This document shows, in pieces, positions 1 to 8,666 of a DNA stretch of 64,000 nt. How positions within the stretch are numbered: position 1 is the first letter of the stretch; each line of letters starts with the position of its first letter. The stretch is taken from NCBI RefSeq assembly GCF_022647885.1, contig NZ_JALCLM010000001.1:2216610-2280609 (forward strand), in the 5' to 3' direction. This DNA comes from Bifidobacterium sp. (lineage in GTDB: Bacteria; Actinomycetota; Actinomycetes; Actinomycetales; Bifidobacteriaceae). Under the pieces are notes generated by a model. The model was given only the letters and a program-made list of their open reading frames with translations, did not search any database and was not told where the DNA came from. Made by a program: the position numbers and the translations under genes.

Positions 1-468
1 ACGCTGCTAGACCGCACAGGTGAGTCCGCCCAAATTTTTCGTCGACAAGGCGATCAGCGCGTTTGCATAGCATCTGTGGAACGCAGCAGCGGACTTCGCG
101 ACTCTATTCCTGTCGGCGCGATGCTCTCGATGGAGGCTGGATCGGCAGCGCAAATACTGCTCGCCTGGGAGGATTCCGAACGTCTACATCGAGGCTTGCG
201 GCATGCGAAGTTCACAGCCAGCAAACTCGCTGCTGTTCGCAAACGTGGCTGGGCTGAATCCTCAAATGAGCGCGAGGCTGGAGTCTCTTCGATCTCGGCA
301 CCCATTCGAAACGCTTCTGGCAGCGTTATTGCAGCGATTTCGATTTCTGGTCCAACTGATCGTATGGGAGCAGCACCGGGACGCCATTATGCCCCTCTAG
401 TTATGGCAGCGGGCAAATATCTCTCAGATGCCATAGTCAAGGCAGCTCCACTTGCAGGAAAGCTCTGA
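1..468 (+). CDS. IclR family transcriptional regulator (LtbR/NdgR-like), 3' part only
   Basis: The frame is open from base 1 to the stop at 466-468, so the gene begins left of the window and only its effector-binding half is seen. The translation carries typical IclR C-terminal landmarks: LLDRTGESAQ, then IPVGAML, then RGWAESSNEREAGVSSISAP and IAAISISGPTDR. IclR proteins have an N-terminal winged helix and this C-terminal ligand-binding domain. In other actinobacteria the closest-looking relatives (LtbR/NdgR) control leucine biosynthesis, are divergent from leuCD, and lie near gltX and tRNA-Glu/Gln. Here gltX and those tRNAs lie about 8 kb downstream, which supports that assignment. The leuCD partners would lie outside the window. 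The family is certain; the leucine role is inference from synteny. Confidence 0.85.
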   Translation, partial: TLLDRTGESAQIFRRQGDQRVCIASVERSSGLRDSIPVGAMLSMEAGSAAQILLAWEDSERLHRGLRHAKFTASKLAAVRKRGWAESSNEREAGVSSISAPIRNASGSVIAAISISGPTDRMGAAPGRHYAPLVMAAGKYLSDAIVKAAPLAGKL

Positions 469-557
469 GAAGGTTCTGCGCTATCGATAGCAACTAGATG
501 ACGTAGGGTTCTGACAACATTGAGCAGCCTCATATCAGCGCTCTGACATTCTCACGC

Positions 558-2027
558 TCAATGTTTTCTTGAGGCCCTCAATGATGCGAACAGCGCAGCT
601 ATAGTTGCTAGAGTGCCGGCTAGCACCCCAGGTTTGCGCAGAAGGTTCACCGCGTCTCCTGTCGAGCTGGGCATATGGCTCAGAGCGAAGGTGTAGGCCT
701 TATGAGTCTGTGGTTTACCCACGAGATCTCCAAACTCTAACAATTGCGTTCGTGGATTGTGCGGGTGACGAATATCAAACTCAAACAACCTCACTGCACG
801 TTTGCGAGGAACTGGTCCATAAGATCCAAAACCACAAGTTGGCGTAGCCCCAAGCATGATTCCATCGTAATTGCCAACGAAACCATTGCGATGGTCATGT
901 CCGGCAAATAGTGCGAAATATCCCTCACTCCTACGCATAATTTCAAATTCGCCACAATCTGTATCTGGGCAACTAATACCCTCACCGAGATAGCTACCGG
1001 CTAATGTTTGAGATTCATCCAGAACGTAGCACTGAGAATCGTAAGCACGATAGCCCTGAATCGCGTACGGCGTGGTGGTTGGTACCGGTCGAAGCAATTC
1101 ATAAAACTGCGGCAATGGTATGTGTTGAAATACAATTGATTTCGTTTGCAGCAAACTAGGCACACGCGCCAAAAATCCTAAAGCTGAACGTGACGGAACA
1201 CCATAACCACCAGTTTTGGCATAATCACCAGAATCAATAATAGTCAATCCCAGCACGTTTCGCCTGCCTGAAATATCCGTTACGGGCAAGGCAAAGGTAC
1301 CTGGCTCCATCGCATATGCAGTCTGATTCTGCAATCCTGAAGCTGGTAGTTTACGAGCCAGATCAGGTCTGGCGACCGTGGACTCTGGATTCAAGCAGCC
1401 CGGGAACTCACGATAGATGGCATCCATTTCAGCTGTATCCAGCCCACACTGAAAATCATGATTGCCATAAGTAACTGCAAATGGGATACCCCGTTCGATA
1501 AGAGGAGACAGAAATTGCGCAATACTGTGTCGAACTAAATCTTTCGTATGGTTAAGGTCACGTTCTCTATCGTCGGCAGACTCCTCATACCTGTCTAGAG
1601 AAACGGATTGCAGATCATCATCTGAAGATGAGTCAGTAGCTGATTGGGTGGGTAATCCGTTCACCCCCTGAAGAGCATTACCAAACCAATTACTCACACT
1701 GCGACCTGCTGCGTACACGCCATCCCAACCAGTGCTCCAACGACGTTTACGAAATGTTTTCGCATATGCCGCGTCATAACCTGCAATCTGATCACCGGTA
1801 AGAATTACCAAATCAGGACGGGAAGCGTCGCATGCTGCCGCAATAAGACTGATGGTGTCTGCGGATATCTTTGGTCCATCCTGAATATCACTGAGCTGCA
1901 ACACGCGAAACTTTCCTGAATTATGAAATTGTAAACGCCCAAGGCGCGCCGATACTGACACGGCATCACCCTGCAGCAATGAATCGGATTTCGGTAAAGC
2001 ATTACGTGATGGTCGAGCTTCAATCAT
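558..2027 (-). CDS. Calcineurin-like metallophosphoesterase with C-terminal membrane segment
   Basis: A 489-residue protein with the metal-binding blocks of the calcineurin-like phosphoesterase fold in order: LQLSDIQDGPK near residue 43, VILTGDQIAG near 73, YGNHDFQ near 185, FQHIPLP near 300 and AGHDHRNG near 375. The last 35 residues hold a hydrophobic stretch (GVLAGTLATIAALFASL) ending in Arg/Lys, which looks like a C-terminal membrane anchor. No signal peptide is visible at the N-terminus, so a cytoplasmic face is likely. The ATG at 2025-2027 is the first possible start. The substrate cannot be told from sequence; relatives include Dcr2-like and purple-acid-like phosphatases. It is the first gene of the accessory block beside the tRNAs and faces away from the following SDR gene. 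Confidence 0.8.
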   Translation of the reverse strand: MIEARPSRNALPKSDSLLQGDAVSVSARLGRLQFHNSGKFRVLQLSDIQDGPKISADTISLIAAACDASRPDLVILTGDQIAGYDAAYAKTFRKRRWSTGWDGVYAAGRSVSNWFGNALQGVNGLPTQSATDSSSDDDLQSVSLDRYEESADDRERDLNHTKDLVRHSIAQFLSPLIERGIPFAVTYGNHDFQCGLDTAEMDAIYREFPGCLNPESTVARPDLARKLPASGLQNQTAYAMEPGTFALPVTDISGRRNVLGLTIIDSGDYAKTGGYGVPSRSALGFLARVPSLLQTKSIVFQHIPLPQFYELLRPVPTTTPYAIQGYRAYDSQCYVLDESQTLAGSYLGEGISCPDTDCGEFEIMRRSEGYFALFAGHDHRNGFVGNYDGIMLGATPTCGFGSYGPVPRKRAVRLFEFDIRHPHNPRTQLLEFGDLVGKPQTHKAYTFALSHMPSSTGDAVNLLRKPGVLAGTLATIAALFASLRASRKH

Positions 2028-2235
2028 GCTCCAACACTACTTCAACACACTGGGTAATCTCAATTACTCGTATGCACTCCCCTGTTTTACAGCTATACCG
2101 TGTAAGGTGCGCACATCTCGCTACACACAATTGCTGTGACGCCACTTGCACGTAGTCATCAAACGAATACATATTTCGCGGATATACTGAATGCAGTCAC
2201 ACGCCTTAACGGTGTGAGATCTCTGTCAAAGATGA

Positions 2236-3030
<795 letters not shown>

Positions 3031-3042
3031 ATTGCAATAATA

Positions 3043-3161
3043 CATAATGTGCACAGCGGGTCTGTGAGTTTCTTGTATGAGGTGACACGAGAATATTGGT
3101 ATTCCAACATTCTCATTCACTTACGAAGCAATGAACTCACAGACTTGCTGTGCACATTATG
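3043..3161. repeat. Large nested inverted repeat downstream of the SDR gene
   Basis: Outer arms 3043-3070 and 3134-3161 are reverse complements over 28 bases with two mismatches (start CATAATGTGCACAGC). An inner hairpin 3089-3099/3104-3114 (GAGAATATTGG / CCAACATTCTC) has one mismatch. It begins 13 bases after the SDR stop and could act as a terminator, but it lacks a T-run and is much larger than a usual one, so a small mobile or repetitive element is also possible. Confidence 0.7.
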
Positions 3162-3181
3162 GTTGTAGTTGAAAACTCGTT

Positions 3182-3448
3182 TTAGAAGGTAATCACGAAG
3201 CGATAATCACGCCCGTCAAGGACACTCGATACATAATCGTCCAAATCAGACTTAGTAAAATCCACTCCTATTGAGCGAAAGCCTTTCGCTGCTTCCGACC
3301 GCAGAGTGTAGGGCTTCGTTTCATTCCTAGTTGCTCGTAGTCTTCTATCTTCCGCGCTCACACTGCGCGCCATATCCCACTTCTGTTTTTTATCAGAGTG
3401 GATTCGCATGCCTTTATGCATAATAATTCTCTTAATTTCTAAACACAT
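3182..3448 (-). CDS. Hypothetical small protein (doubtful)
   Basis: An open frame of 88 codons whose product is rich in Arg, Lys, Asp and Glu and has no recognised domain. The more protein-like part begins at MARSVSAEDRRLR, so an internal start is possible. A weak purine stretch (GGAAGG) lies rather far upstream of the first ATG. It sits between the inverted repeat 3043-3161 and a probable SHOCT-like mini-gene, without operon partners. No function can be proposed and it may not be translated. Confidence 0.25.
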   Translation of the reverse strand: MCLEIKRIIMHKGMRIHSDKKQKWDMARSVSAEDRRLRATRNETKPYTLRSEAAKGFRSIGVDFTKSDLDDYVSSVLDGRDYRFVITF

Positions 3449-3601
3449 CTCTATCTATGACCGGTCCTTCCGGCCTCATATTGTCTTTGTATTCGATGAC
3501 GACTATACACCTGTGCTACGCAAATGCAACGCTAAGAGCGAATACCGTTGACGATAGACCTCATTAAGCCAATAAACAGATTTCCGTGCAATAATCTGCG
3601 C

Positions 3602-3739
3602 ATGGATGACTATGTTCTAGATGGCGACTACGACAGAGAAACCTTACAAGAAATGATAGAGCTACGCGACCTCTTTGAGCTTGGTGTCATAGATGAAACC
3701 GAGTTTTCGAATCGCATTGCACTCTTAATGGATTGGTGA
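3602..3739 (+). CDS. Possible SHOCT-like mini-protein (doubtful)
   Basis: A 45-residue acidic peptide from the ATG at 3602; a TTG at 3548 would add 18 residues. The C-terminal half, IELRDLFELGVIDETEFSNR followed by IALLMDW, resembles the SHOCT motif: a short helix-loop-helix with the pattern L-x-x-L-x-x-G-x-I-[DT]-x-x-E-F that usually sits at the end of bacterial proteins of unknown role. No clear ribosome binding site is seen, and the upstream sequence carries no matching domain. It could be a remnant of a longer gene. Confidence 0.3.
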   Translation: MDDYVLDGDYDRETLQEMIELRDLFELGVIDETEFSNRIALLMDW

Positions 3740-4211
3740 GTTTCACTATGCTTCATTCGCCCACTTCGAGGCGGGACCACCGTCAGCATGGATAAAGAAA
3801 TCGATATCGCATACGTCACTGTATCGCGATATCGAAGAAATCGTGTATCCGCGCTGTACAGCACGTCCACTCGCCAGTGGAAACCATAAACGGATCCAAG
3901 AAGCAGCCTCATACAGGGCATCTGGGAAACGCGTCGCACTAGAAAAGGTTATTCTACGCAGCGTATCTCCAACACACTAGTTGTGAATCGATAACTGTTA
4001 AATCGAGTAGTTTCGCGCCTAGCACATCAAGCACTGCTCCCTGGAATCCTCTACGCATAGCGTTCTCCTTCCAAGGCATTCAGCTTTCAATAAGCTCAGA
4101 TTGAGCCTAGGCCTGCAATGTCCACGATTCTAAAGACATATCTGGGAGGTGTAAAGAGTGTGGAACACATTATTAATCATTCATCGCACGATTTCCTCAG
4201 TGTTGCACGAC
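3740..4211. other. Long non-coding or degraded stretch
   Basis: About 470 bases without a convincing gene. It contains a hairpin with perfect ten-base arms TCGATATCGC at 3801-3810 and 3826-3835. A + strand frame through 3741-3980 (reading ...YRDIEEIVYPRCTARP... before a TAG) is open but has no start codon or ribosome binding site, so it may be a gene remnant. Nothing else was recognised. Confidence 0.4.
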
Positions 4212-5276
4212 TCATGGTGCTATTACTTGCCCACTTTTCTGCCACTGCTGTATCCCGTATTTAACAAATAAGTAGAAGACGTAAGAGACCATGACTATTG
4301 CCAATGCTGTTTCAATCCCTTGCAGGATAAACAGCCAAGATGGCACAGCCCAACCAATGCTCTGGAATAATGTCAGTGCTTTGTACAGCGCAGTCGCTGT
4401 GATGACGAAAGGAAAGGTCATAGCTGCATATGAAGGAGCGAAGGATATGCTGAGCAACTTTGGTAATCGGCACAACACCATTATCAACAAGGCTTGTGCA
4501 CAAAGCAACATTACTAATACCAGCACAGGGTTGGGGTTGTTATCCGATGTCGTGTAACCAACGATTGACAGACTCATGGGTGCGGCATAAATGCAGAATG
4601 TCGGCTGAACAGCTTGAGGCAAAGCAAAACGGAACATTCTGATGCTTACGACCACGAAGGTCGCGGCATAAAGCACAAATCCACACCAGAATATCAATAG
4701 TCCAAGTGGCTGCTGTCCAACTGCTTGCGCTGTTGCCGAAGCGACCACAATCCCCACAAAACCTACGAACCATGTTGGATACACATTCTTAAGACTAAAA
4801 TCTTTTATAACGAAGCGACTGGCTATGTGAATCATCAAAATGATGTTGCAGCTGACGGCAAAGTACCATAGTGCAACCGCAATCACATGCATCTTCCCCC
4901 CAATTGGGGACAAGTAACTGGCATATTGCATTAATGACATCAGCACTGTTGCAGAGACAGGTGCCACAACAGGATTAGACATGTCAGCGCTAAGTACCAG
5001 TGAAGGGTGAATTAGACATTTGCCGATGATCGTTACCATAAATGGTAACGGCAGTATAGCGAAAACCCAATGAATCCAGATACTGTCGTTGGGCAAGAGC
5101 GTACTCAACAATGCTCCCAGAGCCAATACCCCGAGAGTTAGACCTCCTTTGGGCAGAGGAACTGTGCGATGGTAGTTAACCATTCTCGATTCTGTAACTG
5201 TGCCTATATTGGCATTGAGTTCTTGTTGGCGTACTGCAGTGTCCGCTTCTGCAAGCGCGGTATTCATGCTGTTCAT
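4212..5276 (-). CDS. TDT family (SLAC1/TehA-like) transporter
   Basis: A polytopic membrane protein of about 354 residues with around ten hydrophobic segments. Landmarks of the tellurite-resistance/dicarboxylate transporter family are the early segment LGVLALGALLSTLLP, the run ADMSNPVVAPVSATVLMSL, the YPTWFVGFVGIVVASA segment and YAAPMSLSIVGYTTS. Family members move organic or inorganic anions (malate and other C4-dicarboxylates, sulfite, chloride) across the cytoplasmic membrane; the substrate here is unknown. An upstream TTG at 5291 is also possible; ATG at 5276 or 5267 is preferred because TTG is the weaker codon, though none of the three has a strong ribosome binding site. The gene is divergent from a LysR regulator over a short AT-rich gap with a palindrome, so LysR control is likely. 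Confidence 0.85.
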   Translation of the reverse strand: MNSMNTALAEADTAVRQQELNANIGTVTESRMVNYHRTVPLPKGGLTLGVLALGALLSTLLPNDSIWIHWVFAILPLPFMVTIIGKCLIHPSLVLSADMSNPVVAPVSATVLMSLMQYASYLSPIGGKMHVIAVALWYFAVSCNIILMIHIASRFVIKDFSLKNVYPTWFVGFVGIVVASATAQAVGQQPLGLLIFWCGFVLYAATFVVVSIRMFRFALPQAVQPTFCIYAAPMSLSIVGYTTSDNNPNPVLVLVMLLCAQALLIMVLCRLPKLLSISFAPSYAAMTFPFVITATALYKALTLFQSIGWAVPSWLFILQGIETALAIVMVSYVFYLFVKYGIQQWQKSGQVIAP

Positions 5277-5333
5277 ACCGCTAGTGTGCAATCAATATAT
5301 CCATTCTTCAAATTACTATTAAATATATTAATT

Positions 5334-5348
5334 ATTCCATAATGGAAT
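5334..5348. promoter_or_regulatory. Candidate LysR operator between the divergent transporter and regulator
   Basis: ATTCCATAATGGAAT is a perfect 7+1+7 palindrome that fits the T-N11-A rule for LysR boxes. It lies 33 bases before the LysR start and about 60 bases before the transporter, surrounded by AT-rich sequence that could hold both promoters. Confidence 0.55.
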
Positions 5349-5380
5349 TTAACTATCCACTGACATTACTGAGGTGCTGA

Positions 5381-6301
5381 ATGACGACAGTTAATGATCT
5401 GAGTTTCACCCACTTAATCACGCTAGTAGCGGTATTTGAAACAGGCGAATTCACTGCTGCTGCCGACGAACTTGGTATCGCTCAATCTACTGTTTCAAAA
5501 CGTATTGCAACAATGGAAAGCGCTTTTGGACTACAACTCTTCATCAGAAGAGCAAAAAGTGAATTGCTGCCAACTCCTGCAGGACGTCGTCTCTACGATT
5601 CTGCTGCCTCGGTACTACAACAGTGGTCAGATGCGGTGTATCACATGGCTCCAAGCAACTTTCAAAAAACACCGTTTACGCTGATGCTTTCACACACAGC
5701 TTCCAGCACTCTCCTACCTCGTGTAATAGCTGGAATGCATCGCCTGCTAGACACCATGGATTTCTCGGCGCATACGATGAATTCTGAACAAATCATTGAG
5801 GGGATCATCAAAAAACATGCTCAAATGGGTATCATCGAAAAACCTGTTGATACCGAGACTGTCCAACTCGATGTGTTATGCGAAGATCAGCTAGTATTGG
5901 CCGTCAATGCACCGCAAGACCATGAGCTCTCTGCAGAGCAACATGAAACACAACACAACATGGTGCTAACCCCAGATAATAGCTCGTCAATTCCATCAGA
6001 TGCACTATGGCTGTTACGAGAACCAGGGTCAGGTGTGCGATACTTCACGGACATGTTTTTCAGGACTTTCGGATTATCTCCCTCTCGTGTTGTTGAGCTT
6101 GATAGCAACGAAAAAATTTGTTCGGTTTTAGCTTCTGGGATAGGGTGCACGGTGTTATCAAGCCAGTCAGCACCCAATGGCGTGCCCATCTTCAACCTCG
6201 GAGACAGTTTTGTACGCCATTTTTTTGCGGTTACGCCTAAAACCGGTTTGAATCCAGATCAACGGATCATAGCTCAAAAAATTATCGAGATACTGCGGTA
6301 A
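5381..6301 (+). CDS. LysR family transcriptional regulator
   Basis: A 306-residue protein with the N-terminal LysR winged helix-turn-helix: LITLVAVFETGEFTAAADEL, then LGIAQSTVSKRIATMESAFG, then LFIRR and LPTPAGRRL, in about the first 75 residues. The remaining part fits the periplasmic-binding-like effector domain. It is divergently transcribed from the TDT transporter with an operator-like palindrome in the 104-base gap, the classical layout for a LysR regulator and its target. The inducer may be the transported anion, but that is inference. The length is normal for the family and no truncation is seen. Confidence 0.92.
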   Translation: MTTVNDLSFTHLITLVAVFETGEFTAAADELGIAQSTVSKRIATMESAFGLQLFIRRAKSELLPTPAGRRLYDSAASVLQQWSDAVYHMAPSNFQKTPFTLMLSHTASSTLLPRVIAGMHRLLDTMDFSAHTMNSEQIIEGIIKKHAQMGIIEKPVDTETVQLDVLCEDQLVLAVNAPQDHELSAEQHETQHNMVLTPDNSSSIPSDALWLLREPGSGVRYFTDMFFRTFGLSPSRVVELDSNEKICSVLASGIGCTVLSSQSAPNGVPIFNLGDSFVRHFFAVTPKTGLNPDQRIIAQKIIEILR

Positions 6302-6410
6302 CTGCTGTGATGTATACCGCACTAACCTCAATCTGACTCATCCAAAGGGATGAACGAAATCACTCCACAGAAGGATTCAAAGCTCCCCGCTGATTCTTTA
6401 TCATCATCAT

Positions 6411-6635
6411 ATGGATTGGTATCTCATAGGCTTTTGGGCCGGATTAATAATTACGTTAGCTGGATTCTTTATCCTCAGCTTGGGCGGCATGTGCTTCAGA
6501 TTACGAGCATACAGAAATTTACCCGCCTGGGATGGAGCAACCAGACCGTTGCTCCGTTGGGGAATATCTATCCTAATGGTTGGCTTAGTAATATTCTTGC
6601 CTGTTCTCTATCACCTCTATATGACGGCATCATGA
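6411..6635 (+). CDS. Small two-segment membrane protein (hypothetical)
   Basis: A 74-residue product with two clear hydrophobic helices: about residues 5-28 (YLIGFWAGLIITLAGFFILS) and 50-70 (GISILMVGLVIFLPVLYHLY). They are separated by a basic loop RLRAYRNLPAWDGATRPLLR, as expected for a small integral membrane protein with the loop in the cytoplasm. No good ribosome binding site precedes the ATG, and a longer frame overlaps it in another register, so translation is not certain. The hydrophobic pattern makes this frame the more likely one. No function can be proposed. Confidence 0.45.
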   Translation: MDWYLIGFWAGLIITLAGFFILSLGGMCFRLRAYRNLPAWDGATRPLLRWGISILMVGLVIFLPVLYHLYMTAS

Positions 6636-6755
6636 TGCACAAGATGCCTTATGGTGCTGTGAGCGATGAACAGTATTATTCCTTACACCTTCACTCTTGG
6701 TGTGTTCTCAAACGATAGCGAATACGATGTTCTTACCTTGTAAAAAGGAGGAACA

Positions 6756-7502
6756 ATGTCAACGGGGACAAGATTCAACAATCAAACAATAATCGTTACA
6801 GGAGCGGGGTCTGGGATAGGCAAAGCTACTGTTACACGACTACTACAAGAAGGATGCACAGTAATTGCCACAGATATCAGTGCGCAACGACTTACCGATT
6901 TCAAAGCTGAGCAAGGTAATGCTCCTTTAGAAACTGTAGCGGGAGACATCTGCGATGAGTCAGTAATTCAACGCATTATGGAAGCCGCAGGTCCACACAT
7001 TGATGGTCTGGTAAACAACGCAGGGATAACCGATGGCTTTCTACCAAACGCAGAGGTAGACAACGCCACATGGGATCGAGTTATTGCAGTGAACCTCACT
7101 GCTGTTATGAAGCTCACAAGAGCAGTGCTGCCATTGATGATTGACGCAGGTAAGGGATCTATCGTCAATATCTCATCCGAGGCGGCCACGCGTTTGGCGG
7201 CAGGAGCGGCATATACGGCTTCGAAATATGCCGTTATAGGGTTAACGAAGAACAACGCTGCATTCTATACGCGTAAGGGAATCAGAACGAACGCTGTCCT
7301 TCCAGGAGGAGTCGCGACTAATATCGAGGCACCCTTCAAATCTGAATATGCCATGGAAGTCTTAGGCAAAGCCTTTTCTATGGCTCCTGCACCTGCGTCG
7401 TCAGAACAACTTGCTGCTGCAATAACTTGGCTTCTCAGTGATGACTCCGCAAACATTTCAGGTACGGTACTGAATTCTGATGGAGGTTGGAGCACTCTGT
7501 AA
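6756..7502 (+). CDS. Short-chain dehydrogenase/reductase family oxidoreductase
   Basis: A 248-residue classical SDR: cofactor motif TGAGSGIG at 15-22, NNAG at 87-90, Ser of NISS near 140 and YTASK at 153-157. The C-terminus ISGTVLNSDGGWSTL is the usual 'DGGWS' end of 3-oxoacyl-reductase-like SDRs. The start has a strong ribosome binding site, AAAAGGAGG, four bases from the ATG. The substrate is not predictable. It is unlike the SDR at 2257-3030 in detail, so it is not a recent duplicate. It may form a unit with the small membrane gene upstream, and a hairpin terminator follows. Confidence 0.88.
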   Translation: MSTGTRFNNQTIIVTGAGSGIGKATVTRLLQEGCTVIATDISAQRLTDFKAEQGNAPLETVAGDICDESVIQRIMEAAGPHIDGLVNNAGITDGFLPNAEVDNATWDRVIAVNLTAVMKLTRAVLPLMIDAGKGSIVNISSEAATRLAAGAAYTASKYAVIGLTKNNAAFYTRKGIRTNAVLPGGVATNIEAPFKSEYAMEVLGKAFSMAPAPASSEQLAAAITWLLSDDSANISGTVLNSDGGWSTL

Positions 7503-7596
7503 TATTTGCAGGGCTACGCCCCATTAAATACATGTACGACAGCGCATTAACGCTGACGCACATACCAACAGACATGCAGCCATAGCCAGTTCAATA

Positions 7597-7631
7597 GATG
7601 AGTGCCTGAGTCACATGCCAAGGCACTCATC
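7597..7631 (+). terminator. Hairpin after the SDR gene
   Basis: Perfect 11-base arms GATGAGTGCCT and AGGCACTCATC with a 13-base loop, followed by TTCATATTG. It lies 95 bases past the SDR stop and before the convergent NTF2-like gene, so it may stop transcription from the left. Confidence 0.55.
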
Positions 7632-7703
7632 TTCATATTGTTGTCGGTGGAGCTCTATCGCCTCGATAGAACACTGTCACCAACGAAGGAATAGAGACAG
7701 CGA

Positions 7704-8087
7704 TTATTTCGCTAAACTCACCGAACCACGTATCACTTGCCAGCGTGAATCGATTAGGTGCCAGTCACGGTGCCATTTCAACAGTCCATGTACACGCTCA
7801 CCCTGAATAATGTTCACCACCTCTGCCACGACCTCAGTAGAACCTGATGTTTGTCCTTCTCTCACCGCCGAGATCCGCCGACTCACCTCATCCAAGCGCT
7901 CAAACTTGGTCTCTCCTGTTTTATGAGATTTCAGGTCATCTTGCTTACTTATATTCTTGCCGTCTATGCCCACAAACACCAGATCATCAGATATCATCCG
8001 GTCAAGCGTTGCCACGTCACTATTCTTCATGGCTTGTTGCAAGGCCGTCTCTGCGGCATCCAACGATAACGATTCAGTACTTCTCAC
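7704..8087 (-). CDS. NTF2-like / DUF4440 family protein
   Basis: A 127-residue protein of the SnoaL/DUF4440 cone-fold superfamily. Seen are the early helix AAETALQQAMKNSDVATLDR, then MISDDLVFVGIDGKNISKQD, a strand-rich middle with VVAEVVNIIQG, and the final LKWHRDWHLIDSRWQVIRGS, which is very typical of DUF4440 C-termini. The GTG at 8087 was chosen because GGAGGAG lies six bases upstream; the longer ATG frame from 8168 would add 27 residues without family similarity. Family members include small enzymes and proteins of unknown function that bind small ligands in the cone. The ligand here is unknown. Confidence 0.8.
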   Translation of the reverse strand: MRSTESLSLDAAETALQQAMKNSDVATLDRMISDDLVFVGIDGKNISKQDDLKSHKTGETKFERLDEVSRRISAVREGQTSGSTEVVAEVVNIIQGERVHGLLKWHRDWHLIDSRWQVIRGSVSLAK

Positions 8088-8410
8088 GAATCTCCTCCAT
8101 CTGATTTTATTCATCTTATTATGAGCAGCATTAGCGCTATGCGGCGTGCTTACTAACCCAACATACACTTCAACAGGGCGGAAATCGGCTAAGTATTAAT
8201 GATGAAGCCATTACACCACGTTTCAGCAATCATGCTCCGGCGTGGCAGCATTCTGGGGTACCAATGGGGTACCTCTAACAGTGAACCCTCGCGGCGTCGT
8301 GTGGCTGGCGTCTTGGGGTTGGCACACATGTGGCGCTCATAATTCTCTGAAATAACGATGATGTGGATACAAAAAAGCCCCGCAGCCCTTAAGGCTGTAG
8401 GGTTTCATAT
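8088..8410. other. Gap beside tRNA-Gln with copies of the tRNA end sequence
   Basis: No gene was recognised. CTGGGGTACC at 8253-8262 and TGGGGTACC at 8265-8273 repeat the sequence at the tRNA-Gln 3' end (8414-8423). The right end carries the tRNA terminator. Confidence 0.5.
8371..8402 (-). terminator. Rho-independent terminator of the tRNA transcript
   Basis: On the minus strand a stem (CCCTACAGCC / GGCTGCGGGG, mostly paired) is followed directly by six T. It starts nine bases after the tRNA-Gln 3' end. Confidence 0.85.
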
Positions 8411-8485
8411 TGGCTGGGGTACCTGGACTCGAACCAAGAACAACTGAACCAGAATCAGCCGTGTTGCCAATTACACCATACCCCA
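8411..8485 (-). tRNA. tRNA-Gln (CTG)
   Basis: The minus strand folds as a cloverleaf: acceptor stem TGGGGTA/TACCCCA, D stem GTGT/ACAC, anticodon stem-loop GCTGA-TTCTGGT-TCAGT with anticodon CTG, and T loop GTTCGAGTC. The discriminator is G and CCA is encoded at 8413-8411. It is followed at once by a terminator and lies 44 bases after tRNA-Glu, probably in the same transcript. Confidence 0.95.
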
Positions 8486-8529
8486 ATTGGCTGGCGTAAC
8501 AATCGTAAACACGATTGCCGCGTCCGTCG

Positions 8530-8602
8530 TACCCCCAACCGGATTTGAACCGGTGTTACCGCCGTGAGAGGGCGATGTCCTAGGCCGCTAGACGATGGGG
8601 GC
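8530..8602 (-). tRNA. tRNA-Glu (CTC)
   Basis: The minus strand gives acceptor stem GCCCCCA/TGGGGGT, anticodon loop CTCTCAC with anticodon CTC, T arm ACCGG-TTCAAAT-CCGGT and discriminator A. CCA is not encoded. It lies directly downstream of gltX, whose enzyme charges it. Confidence 0.95.
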
Positions 8603-8608
8603 CTTCTT

Positions 8609-8655
8609 CTGTTATCCGCAGCGCGTCTTCCGAAGAAAAAACGCAGCGGATACAG
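8609..8655 (-). terminator. Hairpin between gltX and tRNA-Glu
   Basis: Arms CTGTATCCGC and GCGGATAACAG pair with one bulged base. A T-run lies inside the loop region rather than after the stem. It may be an attenuator or an RNA-processing stem rather than a full terminator. Confidence 0.4.
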
Positions 8656-8666
8656 AATATACATGC

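Noticed and set aside
6350..6718. 122-codon frame overlapping the small membrane gene
   Set aside because: The other register at 6411-6635 gives two clean membrane helices, while this one gives no pattern, and its purine stretch touches the ATG.
8455..8664. 69-codon minus-strand frame
   Set aside because: It runs through tRNA-Gln and tRNA-Glu, both with complete cloverleaf folds.
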